Positions 28,645 to 44,300 are shown, counted from the first letter of the stretch. The stretch: 64,000 nucleotides of DNA from Siphonodentalium dalli (GCA_032622095.1 CP136066.1:231078961-231142960); one strand, 5' to 3'. Translations and numbers: made by a program. The notes: generated by a model not told the origin, from the sequence alone.

Positions 28645-31600
28645 GTGTGTGTAACCACGAAAACGGACATTACTCAAGGAAAGAAAGGGTTAAATCACAG
28701 AAAAGCTCGTGTGTGTAACCACGATAACGGACATTACTCACGAAAAGAAAGGGCTAAATCACAGAAAGGATGGTGTGTGTACCACGAAAACGGACATTAC
28801 TCAAGGAAAGAAATGGTTAAATCACAGAAAGGCTGGTGTGTGTATACCACGAAAACGGACATTACTCAAGGAAAGAAAGGGTTAAATCACAGAAAGGCTC
28901 GTGTATGTAACCACGAAAACGGACAGTACTCAAGGAAAGAAAGGGCTAAACCACAGAAAGGCTCGTGTGTGTACCACGAAAACGGACATTACTCAAGGGA
29001 AGAAAGGGTTAAATCACAGAAAGGCTCGTGTGTGTGTACCACGAAAACGGACATTACTCAAGGAAAGAAAGGGTTAAATCACAGAAAGGCTCGTGTGTGT
29101 GTGTGTACCACGAAAACGGACATTATTCAAGGAAAGAAAGGGTTAAATCACAGAAAGGCTGGTGTGTGTACCACGAAAACGGACATTACTCAAGGATAGA
29201 AAGGGTTAAATCACAGAAAGGCTGGTGTGTGTACCACGAAAACGGACATTACTCAAGGAAAGAAAGGGTTAAATCACAGAAAGGCTCGTGTGTGTAAACC
29301 ACGAAAACGGACATTACTCAAGAAAAGAAAGGGTTAAATCACAGAAAGGCTCGTGTGTGTAACCACGAAAACGGACATTACTCAAGGAAAGAAAGGGTTA
29401 AATCACAGAAAAGCTCGTGTGTGTAACCACGATAACGGACATTACTCACGAAAAGAAAGGGCTAAATCACAGAAAGGATGGTGTGTGTACCACGAAAACG
29501 GACATTACTCAAGGAAAGAAATGGTTAAATCACAGAAAGGCTGGTGTGTGTATACCACGAAAACGGACATTACTCAAGGAAAGAAAGGGTTAAATCACAG
29601 AAAGGCTCGTGTATGTAACCCCGAAAACGGACAGTACTCAAGGAAAGAAAGGGCTAAACCACAGAAAGGCTCGTGTGTGTACCACGAAAACGGACATTAC
29701 TCAAGGGAAGAAAGGGTTAAATCACAGAAAGGCTCGTGTGTGTGTACCACGAAAACGGACATTACTCAAGGAAAGAAAGGGCTAAATCACAGAAAGGCTC
29801 GTATGTGTGTACCACGAAAACGGACATTACTCAAGGATAGAAAGGGTTAAATCACAGAAAGGCTGGTGTGTGTACCACGAAAACGGATAGTACTCAAGGA
29901 TAGAAAGGGTTAAATCACAGAAAGGCTGGTGTGTGTACCACGAAAACGGACATTACTCAAGGAAAGAAAGGGTTAAATCACAGAAAGGCTCGTGTGTGTA
30001 AACCACGAAAACGGACATTACTCAAGAAAAGAAAGGGTTAAATCACAGAAAGGCTCGTGTGTGTAACCACGAAAACGGACATTACTCAAGGAAAGAAAGG
30101 GTTAAATCACAGAAAAGCTCGTGTGTGTAACCACGATAACGGACATTACTCACGAAAAGAAAGGGCTAAATCACAGAAAGGATGGTGTGTGTACCACGAA
30201 AACGGACATTACTCAAGGAAAGAAATGGTTAAATCACAGAAAGGCTGGTGTGTGTATACCACGAAAACGGACATTACTCAAGGAAAGAAAGGGTTAAATC
30301 ACAGAAAGGCTCGTGTATGTAACCACGAAAACGGACAGTACTCAAGGAAAGAAAGGGCTAAACCACAGAAAGGCTCGTGTGTGTACCACGAAAACGGACA
30401 TTACTCAAGGGAAGAAAGGGTTAAATCACAGAAAGGCTCGTGTGTGTGTACCACGAAAACGGACATTACTCAAGGAAAGAAAGGGTTAAATCACAGAAAG
30501 GCTCGTGTGTGTGTGTGTACCACGAAAACGGACATTATTCAAGGAAAGAAAGGGTTAAATCACAGAAAGGCTGGTGTGTGTACCACGAAAACGGACATTA
30601 CTCAAGGATAGAAAGGGTTAAATCACAGAAAGGCTGGTGTGTGTACCACGAAAACGGACATTACTCAAGGAAAGAAAGGGTTAAATCACAGAAAGGCTCG
30701 TGTGTGTAAACCACGAAAACGGACATTACTCAAGAAAAGAAAGGGTTAAATCACAGAAAGGCTCGTGTGTGTAACCACGAAAACGGACATTACTCAAGGA
30801 AAGAAAGGGTTAAATCACAGAAAAGCTCGTGTGTGTAACCACGATAACGGACATTACTCACGAAAAGAAAGGGCTAAATCACAGAAAGGATGGTGTGTGT
30901 ACCACGAAAACGGACATTACTCAAGGAAAGAAATGGTTAAATCACAGAAAGGCTGGTGTGTGTATACCACGAAAACGGACATTACTCAAGGAAAGAAAGG
31001 GTTAAATCACAGAAAGGCTCGTGTATGTAACCACGAAAACGGACAGTACTCAAGGAAAGAAAGGGCTAAACCACAGAAAGGCTCGTGTGTGTACCACGAA
31101 AACGGACATTACTCAAGGGAAGAAAGGGTTAAATCACAGAAAGGCTCGTGTGTGTGTACCACGAAAACGGACATTACTCAAGGAAAGAAAGGGCTAAATC
31201 ACAGAAAGGCTCGTATGTGTGTACCACGAAAACGGACATTACTCAAGGATAGAAAGGGTTAAATCACAGAAAGGCTGGTGTGTGTACCACGAAAACGGAC
31301 AGTACTCAAGGATAGAAAGGGTTAAATCACAGAAAGGCTGGTGTGTGTACCACGAAAACGGACATTACTCAAGGAAAGAAAGGGTTAAATCACAGAAAGG
31401 CTCGTGTGTGTAAACCACGAAAACGGACATTACTCAAGAAAAGAAAGGGTTAAATCACAGAAAGGCTCGTGTGTGTAACCACGAAAACGGACATTACTCA
31501 AGGAAAGAAAGGGTTAAATCACAGAAAAGCTCGTGTGTGTAACCACGATAACGGACATTACTCACGAAAAGAAAGGGCTAAATCACAGAAAGGATGGTGT

Positions 31601-34600
31601 GTGTACCACGAAAACGGACATTACTCAAGGAAAGAAATGGTTAAATCACAGAAAGGCTGGTGTGTGTATACCACGAAAACGGACATTACTCAAGGAAAGA
31701 AAGGGTTAAATCACAGAAAGGCTCGTGTATGTAACCCCGAAAACGGACAGTACTCAAGGAAAGAAAGGGCTAAACCACAGAAAGGCTCGTGTGTGTACCA
31801 CGAAAACGGACATTACTCAAGGGAAGAAAGGGTTAAATCACAGAAAGGCTCGTGTGTGTGTACCACGAAAACGGACATTACTCAAGGAAAGAAAGGGCTA
31901 AATCACAGAAAGGCTCGTATGTGTGTACCACGAAAACGGACATTACTCAAGGATAGAAAGGGTTAAATCACAGAAAGGCTGGTGTGTGTACCACGAAAAC
32001 GGATAGTACTCAAGGATAGAAAGGGTTAAATCACAGAAAGGCTGGTGTGTGTACCACGAAACGGACATTACTCAAGGAAAGAAAGGGTTAAATCACAGAA
32101 AGGCTCGTGTGTGTAAACCACGAAAACGGACATTACTCAAGAAAAGAAAGGGTTAAATCACAGAAAGGCTCGTGTGTGTAACCACGAAAACGGACATTAC
32201 TCAAGGAAAGAAAGGGTTAAATCACAGAAAAGCTCGTGTGTGTAACCACGATAACGGACATTACTCACGAAAAGAAAGGGCTAAATCACAGAAAGGATGG
32301 TGTGTGTACCACGAAAACGGACATTACTCAAGGAAAGAAATGGTTAAATCACAGAAAGGCTGGTGTGTGTATACCACGAAAACGGACATTACTCAAGGAA
32401 AGAAAGGGTTAAATCACAGAAAGGCTCGTGTATGTAACCACGAAAACGGACAGTACTCAAGGAAAGAAAGGGCTAAACCACAGAAAGGCTCGTGTGTGTA
32501 CCACGAAAACGGACATTACTCAAGGGAAGAAAGGGTTAAATCACAGAAAGGCTCGTGTGTGTGTACCACGAAAACGGACATTACTCAAGGAAAGAAAGGG
32601 TTAAATCACAGAAAGGCTCGTGTGTGTGTGTGTACCACGAAAACGGACATTATTCAAGGAAAGAAAGGGTTAAATCACAGAAAGGCTGGTGTGTGTACCA
32701 CGAAAACGGACATTACTCAAGGATAGAAAGGGTTAAATCACAGAAAGGCTGGTGTGTGTACCACGAAAACGGACATTACTCAAGGAAAGAAAGGGTTAAA
32801 TCACAGAAAGGCTCGTGTGTGTAAACCACGAAAACGGACATTACTCAAGAAAAGAAAGGGTTAAATCACAGAAAGGCTCGTGTGTGTAACCACGAAAACG
32901 GACATTACTCAAGGAAAGAAAGGGTTAAATCACAGAAAAGCTCGTGTGTGTAACCACGATAACGGACATTACTCACGAAAAGAAAGGGCTAAATCACAGA
33001 AAGGATGGTGTGTGTACCACGAAAACGGACATTACTCAAGGAAAGAAATGGTTAAATCACAGAAAGGCTGGTGTGTGTATACCACGAAAACGGACATTAC
33101 TCAAGGAAAGAAAGGGTTAAATCACAGAAAGGCTCGTGTATGTAACCACGAAAACGGACAGTACTCAAGGAAAGAAAGGGCTAAACCACAGAAAGGCTCG
33201 TGTGTGTACCACGAAAACGGACATTACTCAAGGGAAGAAAGGGTTAAATCACAGAAAGGCTCGTGTGTGTGTACCACGAAAACGGACATTACTCAAGGAA
33301 AGAAAGGGCTAAATCACAGAAAGGCTCGTATGTGTGTACCACGAAAACGGACATTACTCAAGGATAGAAAGGGTTAAATCACAGAAAGGCTGGTGTGTGT
33401 ACCACGAAAACGGACAGTACTCAAGGATAGAAAGGGTTAAATCACAGAAAGGCTGGTGTGTGTACCACGAAAACGGACATTACTCAAGGAAAGAAAGGGT
33501 TAAATCACAGAAAGGCTCGTGTGTGTAAACCACGAAAACGGACATTACTCAAGAAAAGAAAGGGTTAAATCACAGAAAGGCTCGTGTGTGTAACCACGAA
33601 AACGGACATTACTCAAGGAAAGAAATGGTTAAATCACAGAAAAGCTCGTGTGTGTAACCACGATAACGGACATTACTCACGAAAAGAAAGGGCTAAATCA
33701 CAGAAAGGATGGTGTGTGTACCACGAAAACGGACATTACTCAAGGAAAGAAATGGTTAAATCACAGAAAGGCTGGTGTGTGTATACCACGAAAACGGACA
33801 TTACTCAAGGAAAGAAAGGGTTAAATCACAGAAAGGCTCGTGTATGTAACCACGAAAACGGACAGTACTCAAGGAAAGAAAGGGCTAAACCACAGAAAGG
33901 CTCGTGTGTGTACCACGAAAACGGACATTACTCAAGGGAAGAAAGGGTTAAATCACAGAAAGGCTCGTGTGTGTGTACCACGAAAACGGACATTACTCAA
34001 GGAAAGAAAGGGTTAAATCACAGAAAGGCTCTTGTGTGTGTGTGTACCACGAAAACGGACATTATTCAAGGAAAGAAAGGGTTAAATCACAGAAAGGCTG
34101 GTGTTTGTACCACGAAAACGGACATTACTCAAGGATAGAAAGGGTTAAATCACAGAAAGGCTGGTGTGTGTACCACGAAAACGGACATTACTCAAGGAAA
34201 GAAAGGGTTAAATCACAGAAAGGCTCGTGTGTGTAAACCACGAAAACGGACATTACTCAAGAAAAGAAAGGGTTAAATCACAGAAAGGCTCGTGTGTGTA
34301 ACCACGAAAACGGACATTACTCAAGGAAAGAAAGGGTTAAATCACAGAAAAGCTCGTGTGTGTAACCACGATAACGGACATTACTCACGAAAAGAAAGGG
34401 CTAAATCACAGAAAGGATGGTGTGTGTACCACGAAAACGGACATTACTCAAGGAAAGAAATGGTTAAATCACAGAAAGGCTGGTGTGTGTATACCACGAA
34501 AACGGACATTACTCAAGGAAAGAAAGGGTTAAATCACAGAAAGGCTCGTGTATGTAACCACGAAAACGGACAGTACTCAAGGAAAGAAAGGGCTAAACCA

Positions 34601-37600
34601 CAGAAAGGCTCGTGTGTGTACCACGAAAACGGACATTACTCAAGGGAAGAAAGGGTTAAATCACAGAAAGGCTCGTGTGTGTGTACCACGAAAACGGACA
34701 TTACTCAAGGAAAGAAAGGGTTAAATCACAGAAAGGCTCGTGTGTGTGTGTGTGTGTACCACGAAAACGGACATTACTCAAGGAAAGAAAGGGTTAAATC
34801 ACAGAAAGGCTGGTGTGTGTACCACGAAAACGGAAATTACTCAAGGAAAGAAACGGCTAAATCACAGAAAGGCTCGTGTGTATACCACGAAAACGAACAT
34901 TAATCAAAGAAAGAAAGGGTTAAATCACAGAAAGGCTCATGTGTGTACCACGAAAACGGACATTACTCAAGGGAAGAAAGGGTTAAATCACAGAAAGGCT
35001 CGTGTGTGTACCACGAAAACGGACATTACTCAAGGGAAGAAAGGGTTAAATCACAGAAAGGATGGTGTGTGTACCACGAAAACGAACATTACTCAAGAAA
35101 GAAAGGGCTAAATCACAGTAAGACTCGTGTGTACCACGAAAACGGACATTACTCAAGAAAAGAAAGGGTTAAATCACAGAAAGGCTGGTGTATGAAACCA
35201 CGAAAACGGACATTACTCAATGAAAGAAAGAGTTAAATCACAGAAAGGCTGGTGTGTGTACCACGAAAACGGACATTAATCAAGGAAAGAAAGAGTTAAA
35301 TCACAGAAAGGCTTGTGTGTGTACCACGAGAACGGACATTACTCAAGGAAAGAAAGAGTTAAATCACAGAAAGGCTGGTGTGTGTACCACGAAAACGGAG
35401 ATTATTCAAGAAAAGAAAGGGTTAAATCACAGAAAGGCTGGTATATGTAACCACGAAACGGACATTACTCAAGGAAAGAAAGGGTTAAATAACAGAAAAG
35501 CTCGTGTGTGTAACCACGATAACGGACATTACTCAAGAAAAGAAAGGGACATTACTCAAGGATAGAAAGGGTTAAATCACAGAAAGGCTGGTGTGTGTAC
35601 CACGAAAACGGACATTACTCAAGGAAAGAAAGGGTTAAATCACAGAAAGGCTCGTGTGTGTAAACCACGAAAACGGACATTACTCAAGAAAAGAAAGGGT
35701 TAAATCACAGAAAGGCTCGTGTGTGTAACCACGAAAACGGACATTACTCAAGGAAAGAAAGGGTTAAATCACAGAAAAGCTCGTGTGTGTAACCACGATA
35801 ACGGACATTACTCACGAAAAGAAAGGGCTAAATCACAGAAAGGATGGTGTGTGTACCACGAAAACGGACATTACTCAAGGAAAGAAATGGTTAAATCACA
35901 GAAAGGCTGGTGTGTGTATACCACGAAAACGGACATTACTCAAGGAAAGAAAGGGTTAAATCACAGAAAGGCTCGTGTATGTAACCACGAAAACGGACAG
36001 TACTCAAGGAAAGAAAGGGCTAAACCACAGAAAGGCTCGTGTGTGTACCACGAAAACGGACATTACTCAAGGGAAGAAAGGGTTAAATCACAGAAAGGCT
36101 CGTGTGTGTGTACCACGAAAACGGACATTACTCAAGGAAAGAAAGGGCTAAATCACAGAAAGGCTCGTATGTGTGTACCACGAAAACGGACATTACTCAA
36201 GGATAGAAAGGGTTAAATCACAGAAAGGCTGGTGTGTGTACCACGAAAACGGACAGTACTCAAGGATAGAAAGGGTTAAATCACAGAAAGGCTGGTGTGT
36301 GTACCACGAAAACGGACATTACTCAAGGAAAGAAAGGGTTAAATCACAGAAAGGCTCGTGTGTGTAAACCACGAAAACGGACATTACTCAAGAAAAGAAA
36401 GGGTTAAATCACAGAAAGGCTCGTGTGTGTAACCACGAAAACGGACATTACTCAAGGAAAGAAAGGGTTAAATCACAGAAAAGCTCGTGTGTGTAACCAC
36501 GATAACGGACATTACTCACGAAAAGAAAGGGCTAAATCACAGAAAGGATGGTGTGTGTACCACGAAAACGGACATTACTCAAGGAAAGAAATGGTTAAAT
36601 CACAGAAAGGCTGGTGTGTGTATACCACGAAAACGGACATTACTCAAGGAAAGAAAGGGTTAAATCACAGAAAGGCTCGTGTATGTAACCACGAAAACGG
36701 ACAGTACTCAAGGAAAGAAAGGGCTAAACCACAGAAAGGCTCGTGTGTGTACCACGAAAACGGACATTACTCAAGGGAAGAAAGGGTTAAATCACAGAAA
36801 GGCTCGTGTGTGTGTACCACGAAAACGGACATTACTCAAGGAAAGAAAGGGTTAAATCACAGAAAGGCTCTTGTGTGTGTGTGTACCACGAAAACGGACA
36901 TTATTCAAGGAAAGAAAGGGTTAAATCACAGAAAGGCTGGTGTTTGTACCACGAAAACGGACATTACTCAAGGATAGAAAGGGTTAAATCACAGAAAGGC
37001 TGGTGTGTGTACCACGAAAACGGACATTACTCAAGGAAAGAAAGGGTTAAATCACAGAAAGGCTCGTGTGTGTAAACCACGAAAACGGACATTACTCAAG
37101 AAAAGAAAGGGTTAAATCACAGAAAGGCTCGTGTGTGTAACCACGAAAACGGACATTACTCAAGGAAAGAAAGGGTTAAATCACAGAAAAGCTCGTGTGT
37201 GTAACCACGATAACGGACATTACTCACGAAAAGAAAGGGCTAAATCACAGAAAGGATGGTGTGTGTACCACGAAAACGGACATTACTCAAGGAAAGAAAT
37301 GGTTAAATCACAGAAAGGCTGGTGTGTGTATACCACGAAAACGGACATTACTCAAGGAAAGAAAGGGTTAAATCACAGAAAGGCTCGTGTATGTAACCAC
37401 GAAAACGGACAGTACTCAAGGAAAGAAAGGGCTAAACCACAGAAAGGCTCGTGTGTGTACCACGAAAACGGACATTACTCAAGGGAAGAAAGGGTTAAAT
37501 CACAGAAAGGCTCGTGTGTGTGTACCACGAAAACGGACATTACTCAAGGAAAGAAAGGGTTAAATCACAGAAAGGCTCGTGTGTGTGTGTGTGTGTACCA

Positions 37601-38380
37601 CGAAAACGGACATTACTCAAGGAAAGAAAGGGTTAAATCACAGAAAGGCTGGTGTGTGTACCACGAAAACGGAAATTACTCAAGGAAAGAAACGGCTAAA
37701 TCACAGAAAGGCTCGTGTGTATACCACGAAAACGAACATTAATCAAAGAAAGAAAGGGTTAAATCACAGAAAGGCTCATGTGTGTACCACGAAAACGGAC
37801 ATTACTCAAGGGAAGAAAGGGTTAAATCACAGAAAGGCTCGTGTGTGTACCACGAAAACGGACATTACTCAAGGGAAGAAAGGGTTAAATCACAGAAAGG
37901 ATGGTGTGTGTACCACGAAAACGAACATTACTCAAGAAAGAAAGGGCTAAATCACAGTAAGACTCGTGTGTACCACGAAAACGGACATTACTCAAGAAAA
38001 GAAAGGGTTAAATCACAGAAAGGCTGGTGTATGAAACCACGAAAACGGACATTACTCAATGAAAGAAAGAGTTAAATCACAGAAAGGCTGGTGTGTGTAC
38101 CACGAAAACGGACATTAATCAAGGAAAGAAAGAGTTAAATCACAGAAAGGCTTGTGTGTGTACCACGAGAACGGACATTACTCAAGGAAAGAAAGAGTTA
38201 AATCACAGAAAGGCTGGTGTGTGTACCACGAAAACGGAGATTATTCAAGAAAAGAAAGGGTTAAATCACAGAAAGGCTGGTATATGTAACCACGAAACGG
38301 ACATTACTCAAGGAAAGAAAGGGTTAAATAACAGAAAAGCTCGTGTGTGTAACCACGATAACGGACATTACTCAAGAAAA
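28645..38380 (+). repeat. Satellite zone I: 704/708-bp higher-order repeats
   Basis: A marker monomer (GTGTGTAACCACGAAAACGG followed by an AAAGCTCGTG monomer) recurs at 28645, 29353, 30057, 30765, 31469, 32172, 32880, 33584, 34292, 35719, 36423 and 37131. Spacing is 708 or 704 bp (one 703), about 11 monomers. Two types (A 708, B 704) mostly alternate to give a 1,412-bp dimer, with one B-B neighbour at 30765/31469. The segment 33584-35540 is copied at 36423-38379 at a constant offset of 2,839 bp. Confidence 0.9.
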
Positions 38381-41300
38381 GAAAGGGCTAAATCACAGAA
38401 AGGATGGTGTGTGTACCACGAAAACGGACATTACTCAAGGAAAGAAAGGGTTAAATCACAGAAAGGCTGGTGTGTGTATACCACGAAAACGGACATTACT
38501 CAAGGAAAGAAAGGGTTAAATCACAGAAAGGCTGGTGTGTGTATACCACGAAAACGGACATTACTCAAGGAAAGAATGGGTTAAATCACAGAAAGGCTCG
38601 TGTGTGTATACCACGAAAACGGACATTACTCAAGGAAAGAAAGGGTTAAATCACAGAAAGGCTCGTGTGTGTATACCACGAAAACGGACATTACTCAAGG
38701 AAAGAAAGGGTTAAATCACAGAAAGGCTCGTGTGTGTACCACGAAAACGGACATTACTCAAGGAAAGAATGGGCTAAATCACAGAAAGGCTCGTGTGTGT
38801 ACCACGAAAACGGACTTTACTCAAGGGAAGAAAGGGTTAAATCACAGAAAGGATGGTGTGTGTACCACGAAAACGGACATTACTCAAGAAAGAAAGGGCT
38901 AAATCACAGTAAGACTCGTGTGTACCACGAAAACGGACATTACTCAAGAAAAGAAAGTGTTAAATCACAGAAAGGCTGGTGTATGTAACCACGAAAACGG
39001 ACATTACTCAAGGAAAGAAAGAGTTAAATCACAGAAAGGCTGGTGTGTGTACCACGAAAACGGACATTACTCAAGGAAAGAAAGAGTTAAATCACAGAAA
39101 GGCTTGTGTGTGTACCACGAAAACGGACATTACTCAAGGAAAGAAAGAGTTAAATCACAGAAAGGCTGGTGTGTGTACCACGAAAACGGACATTACTCAA
39201 GGAAAGAAAGAGTTAAATCACAGAAAGGCTGGTGTGTGTACCACGAAAACGGACATTACTCAAGGAAAGAAAGAGTTAAATCACAGAAAGGCTTGTGTGT
39301 GTACCACGAGAACGGACATTACTCAAGGAAAGAAAGAGTTAAATCACAGAAAGGCTGGTGTGTGTACCACGAAAACGGAGATTACTCAAGGAAAGAAAGA
39401 GTTAAATCACAGAAAGGCTGGTGTGTGTACCACGAAAACGGACATTACTCAAGGAAAGAAAGAGTTAAATCACAGAAAGGCTCGTGTGTGTAACCACGAA
39501 AACGGACATTACTCAAGAAAAGAAAGTGTTAAATCACAGAAAGGCTGGTGTATGTAACCACGAAAACGGACATTACTCAAGGAAAGAAAGAGTTAAATCA
39601 CAGAAAGGCTGGTGTGTGTACCACGAAAACGGACATTACTCAAGGAAAGAAAGAGTTAAATCACAGAAAGGCTTGTGTGTGTACCACGAAAACGGACATT
39701 ACTCAAGGAAAGAAAGAGTTAAATCACAGAAAGGCTGGTGTGTGTACCACGAAAACGGACATTACTCAAGGAAAGAAAGAGTTAAATCACAGAAAGGCTG
39801 GTGTGTGTACCACGAAAACGGACATTACTCAAGGAAAGAAAGAGTTAAATCACAGAAAGGCTTGTGTGTGTACCACGAGAACGGACATTACTCAAGGAAA
39901 GAAAGAGTTAAATCACAGAAAGGCTGGTGTGTGTACCACGAAAACGGAGATTATTCAAGAAAAGAAAGGGTTAAATCACAGAAAGGCTGGTATATGTAAC
40001 CACGAAACGGACATTACTCAAGGAAAGAAAGGGTTAAATAACAGAAAAGCTCGTGTGTGTAACCACGATAACGGACATTACTCAAGAAAAGAAAGGGCTA
40101 AATCACAGAAAGGATGGTGTGTGTACTACGAAAACGGACATTACTCAAGGAAAGAAAGGGTTAAATCACAGAAAGGCTGGTGTGTGTATACCACGAAAAC
40201 GGACATTACTCAAGGAAAGAAAGGGTTAAATCACAGAAAGGCTCGTGTGTGTATACCACGAAAACGGACATTACTCAAGGAAAGAAAGGGTTAAATCACA
40301 GAAAGGCTCGTGTGTGTATACCACGAAAACGGACATTACTCAAGAAAAGAAAGGGTTAAATCACAGAAAGGCTCGTGTGTGTATACCACGAAAACGGACA
40401 TTACTCAAGGAAAGAAAGGGTTAAATCACAGAAAGGCTCGTGTGTGTACCACGAAAACGGACATTACTCAAGGAAAGAATGGGCTAAATCACAGAAAGGC
40501 TCGTGTGTGTACCACGAAAACGGACATTACTCAAGGGAAGAAAGGGTTAAATCACAGAAAGGATGGTGTGTGTACCACGAAAACGGACATTACTCAAGAA
40601 AGAAAGGGCTAAATCACAGTAAGACTCGTGTGTACCACGAAAACGGACATTACTCAAGAAAAGAAAGGGATAAATCACAGAAAGGCTCGTGTGTGTAACC
40701 ACGAAAACGGACGTTACTCAAGAAAAGAAAGTGTTACATCACAGAAAGGCTGGTGTATGTAACCACGAAAACGGACATTACTCAAGGAAAGAAAGAGTTA
40801 AATCACAGAAAGGCTGGTGTGTGTACCACGAAAACGGACATTACTCAAGGAAAGAAAGAGTTAAATCACAGAAAGGCTTGTGTGTGTACCACGAAAACGG
40901 ACATTACTCAAGGAAAGAAAGAGTTAAATCACAGAAAGGCTGGTGTGTGTACCACGAAAACGGACATTACTCAAGGAAAGAAAGAGTTAAATCACAGAAA
41001 GGCTGGTGTTTGCACCACGAAAACGGAGATTATTCAAGAAAAGAAAGGGTTAAATCACAGAAAGGCTGGTATATGTAACCACGAAACGGACATTACTCAA
41101 GGAAAGAAAGGGTTAAATAACAGAAAAGCTCGTGTGTGTAACCACGATAACGGACATTACTCAAGAAAAGAAAGGGCTAAATCACAGTAAGACTCGTGTG
41201 TACCACGAAAACGGACATTACTCAAGAAAAGAAAGTGTTAAATCACAGAAAGGCTGGTGTATGTAACCACGAAAACGGACATTACTCAAGGAAAGAAAGA

Positions 41301-44300
41301 GTTAAATCACAGAAAGGCTGGTGTGTGTACCACGAAAACGGACATTACTCAAGGAAAGAAAGAGTTAAATCACAGAAAGGCTTGTTTGTGTACCACGAAA
41401 ACGGACATTACTCAAGGAAAGAAAGAGTTAAATCACAGAAAGGCTGGTGTGTGTACCACGAAAACGGACATTACTCAAGGAAAGAAAGAGTTAAATCACA
41501 GAAAGGCTGGTGTGTGTACCACGAAAACGAACATTACTCAAGGAAAGAAAGAGTTAAATCACAGAAAGGCTTGTGTGTGTACCACGAGAACGGACATTAC
41601 TCAAGGAAAGAAAGAGTTAAATCACAGAAAGGCTGGTGTGTGTACCACGAAAACGGAGATTACTCAAGGAAAGAAAGAGTTAAATCACAGAAAGGCTGGT
41701 GTGTGTACCACGAAAACGGACATTACTCAAGGAAAGAAAGAGTTAAATCACAGAAAGGCTCGTGTGTGTAACCACGAAAACGGACATTACTCAAGAAAAG
41801 AAAGTGTTAAATCACAGAAAGGCTGGTGTATGTAACCACGAAAACGGACATTACTCAAGGAAAGAAAGAGTTAAATCACAGAAAGGCTGGTGTGTGTACC
41901 ACGAAAACGGACATTACTCAAGGAAAGAAAGAGTTAAATCACAGAAAGGCTCGTGTGTGTACCACGAAAACGGACATTACTCAAGGAAAGAAAGAGTTAA
42001 ATCACAGAAAGGCTGGTGTGTGTACCACGAAAACGGACATTACTCAAGGAAAGAAAGAGTTAAATCACAGAAAGGCTGGTGTGTGTACCACGAAAACGGA
42101 CATTACTCAAGGAAAGAAAGAGTTAAATCACAGAAAGGCTTGTGTGTGTACCACGAGAACGGACATTACTCAAGGAAAGAAAGAGTTAAATCACAGAAAG
42201 GCTGGTGTGTGTACCACGAAAACGGAGATTATTCAAGAAAAGAAAGGGTTAAATCACAGAAAGGCTGGTATATGTAACCACGAAACGGACATTACTCAAG
42301 GAAAGAAAGGGTTAAATAACAGAAAAGCTCGTGTGTGTAACCACGATAACGGACATTACTCAAGAAAAGAAAGGGCTAAATCACAGAAAGGATGGTGTGT
42401 GTACCACGAAAACGGACATTACTCAAGGAAAGAAAGGGTTAAATCACAGAAAGGCTGGTGTGTGTATACCACGAAAACGGACATTACTCAAGGAAAGAAA
42501 GGGTTAAATCACAGAAAGGCTCGTGTGTGTATACCACGAAAACGGACATTACTCAAGGAAAGAAAGGGTTAAATCACAGAAAGGCTCGTGTGTGTATACC
42601 ACGAAAACGGACATTACTCAAGAAAAGAAAGGGTTAAATCACAGAAAGGCTCGTGTGTGTATACCACGAAAACGGACATTACTCAAGGAAAGAAAGGGTT
42701 AAATCACAGAAAGGCTCGTGTGTGTACCACGAAAACGGACATTACTCAAGGAAAGAATGGGCTAAATCACAGAAAGGCTCGTGTGTGTACCACGAAAACG
42801 GACATTACTCAAGGGAAGAAAGGGTTAAATCACAGAAAGGATGGTGTGTGTACCACGAAAACGGACATTACTCAAGAAAGAAAGGGCTAAATCACAGTAA
42901 GACTCGTGTGTACCACGAAAACGGACATTACTCAAGAAAAGAAAGGGATAAATCACAGAAAGGCTCGTGTGTGTAACCACGAAAACGGACGTTACTCAAG
43001 AAAAGAAAGTGTTACATCACAGAAAGGCTGGTGTATGTAACCACGAAAACGGACATTACTCAAGGAAAGAAAGAGTTAAATCACAGAAAGGCTGGTGTGT
43101 GTACCACGAAAACGGACATTACTCAAGGAAAGAAAGAGTTAAATCACAGAAAGGCTTGTGTGTGTACCACGAAAACGGACATTACTCAAGGAAAGAAAGA
43201 GTTAAATCACAGAAAGGCTGGTGTGTGTACCACGAAAACGGACATTACTCAAGGAAAGAAAGAGTTAAATCACAGAAAGGCTGGTGTTTGCACCACGAAA
43301 ACGGAGATTATTCAAGAAAAGAAAGGGTTAAATCACAGAAAGGCTGGTATATGTAACCACGAAACGGACATTACTCAAGGAAAGAAAGGGTTAAATAACA
43401 GAAAAGCTCGTGTGTGTAACCACGATAACGGACATTACTCAAGAAAAGAAAGGGCTAAATCACAGAAAGGATGGTGTGTGTACCACGAAAACGGACATTA
43501 CTCAAGGAAAGAAAGGGTTAAATCACAGAAAGGCTGGTGTGTGTATACCACGAAAACGGACATTACTCAAGGAAAGAAAGGGTTAAATCACAGAAAGGCT
43601 CGTGTGTTTATACCACGAAAACGGACATTACTCAAGGAAAGAAAGGGTTAAATCACAGAAAGGCTTGTGTGTGTATACCACGAAAACGGACATTACTCAA
43701 GGAAAGAAAGGGTTAAATCACAGAAAGGCTCGTGTGTGTACCACGAAAACGGACATTACTCAAGGAAAGAATGGGCTAAATCACAGAAAGGCTCGTGTGT
43801 GTACCACGAAAACGGACATTACTCAAGGAAAGAAAGGGCTAAATCACAGAAAGGCTAGTGTGTGTACCACGAAAACGGACATTACTCAAGGAAAGAAAGG
43901 GCTATGTCACAGAAAGGCTGGTGTGTGTACCACGAAAACGGACATTACTCAAGGAAAGAAAGGGCTAAATCACAGAAAGGCTGGTGTGTGTACCACGAAA
44001 ACGGACATTACTCAAGGAAAGAAAGGGCTAAATCACAGAAAGGCTGGTGTGTGTACCACGAAAACGGACATTACTCAAGGAAAGAAAGGGCTAAATCACA
44101 GAAAGGCTCGTGTATGTAACCACGAAAACGGACATTACTCAAGGAAAGAAAGGGCTAAGTCACAGAAAGGCTGGTGTATGTAAGCACGAAAACGGACAGT
44201 ACTCAAGGAAAGAAAGGGCTATGTCACAGAAAGGATGGTGTGTATACCACGAAAACGGACATTACTCAAGGAATGAAAGGGCTAAATCACATAAAGGCTC

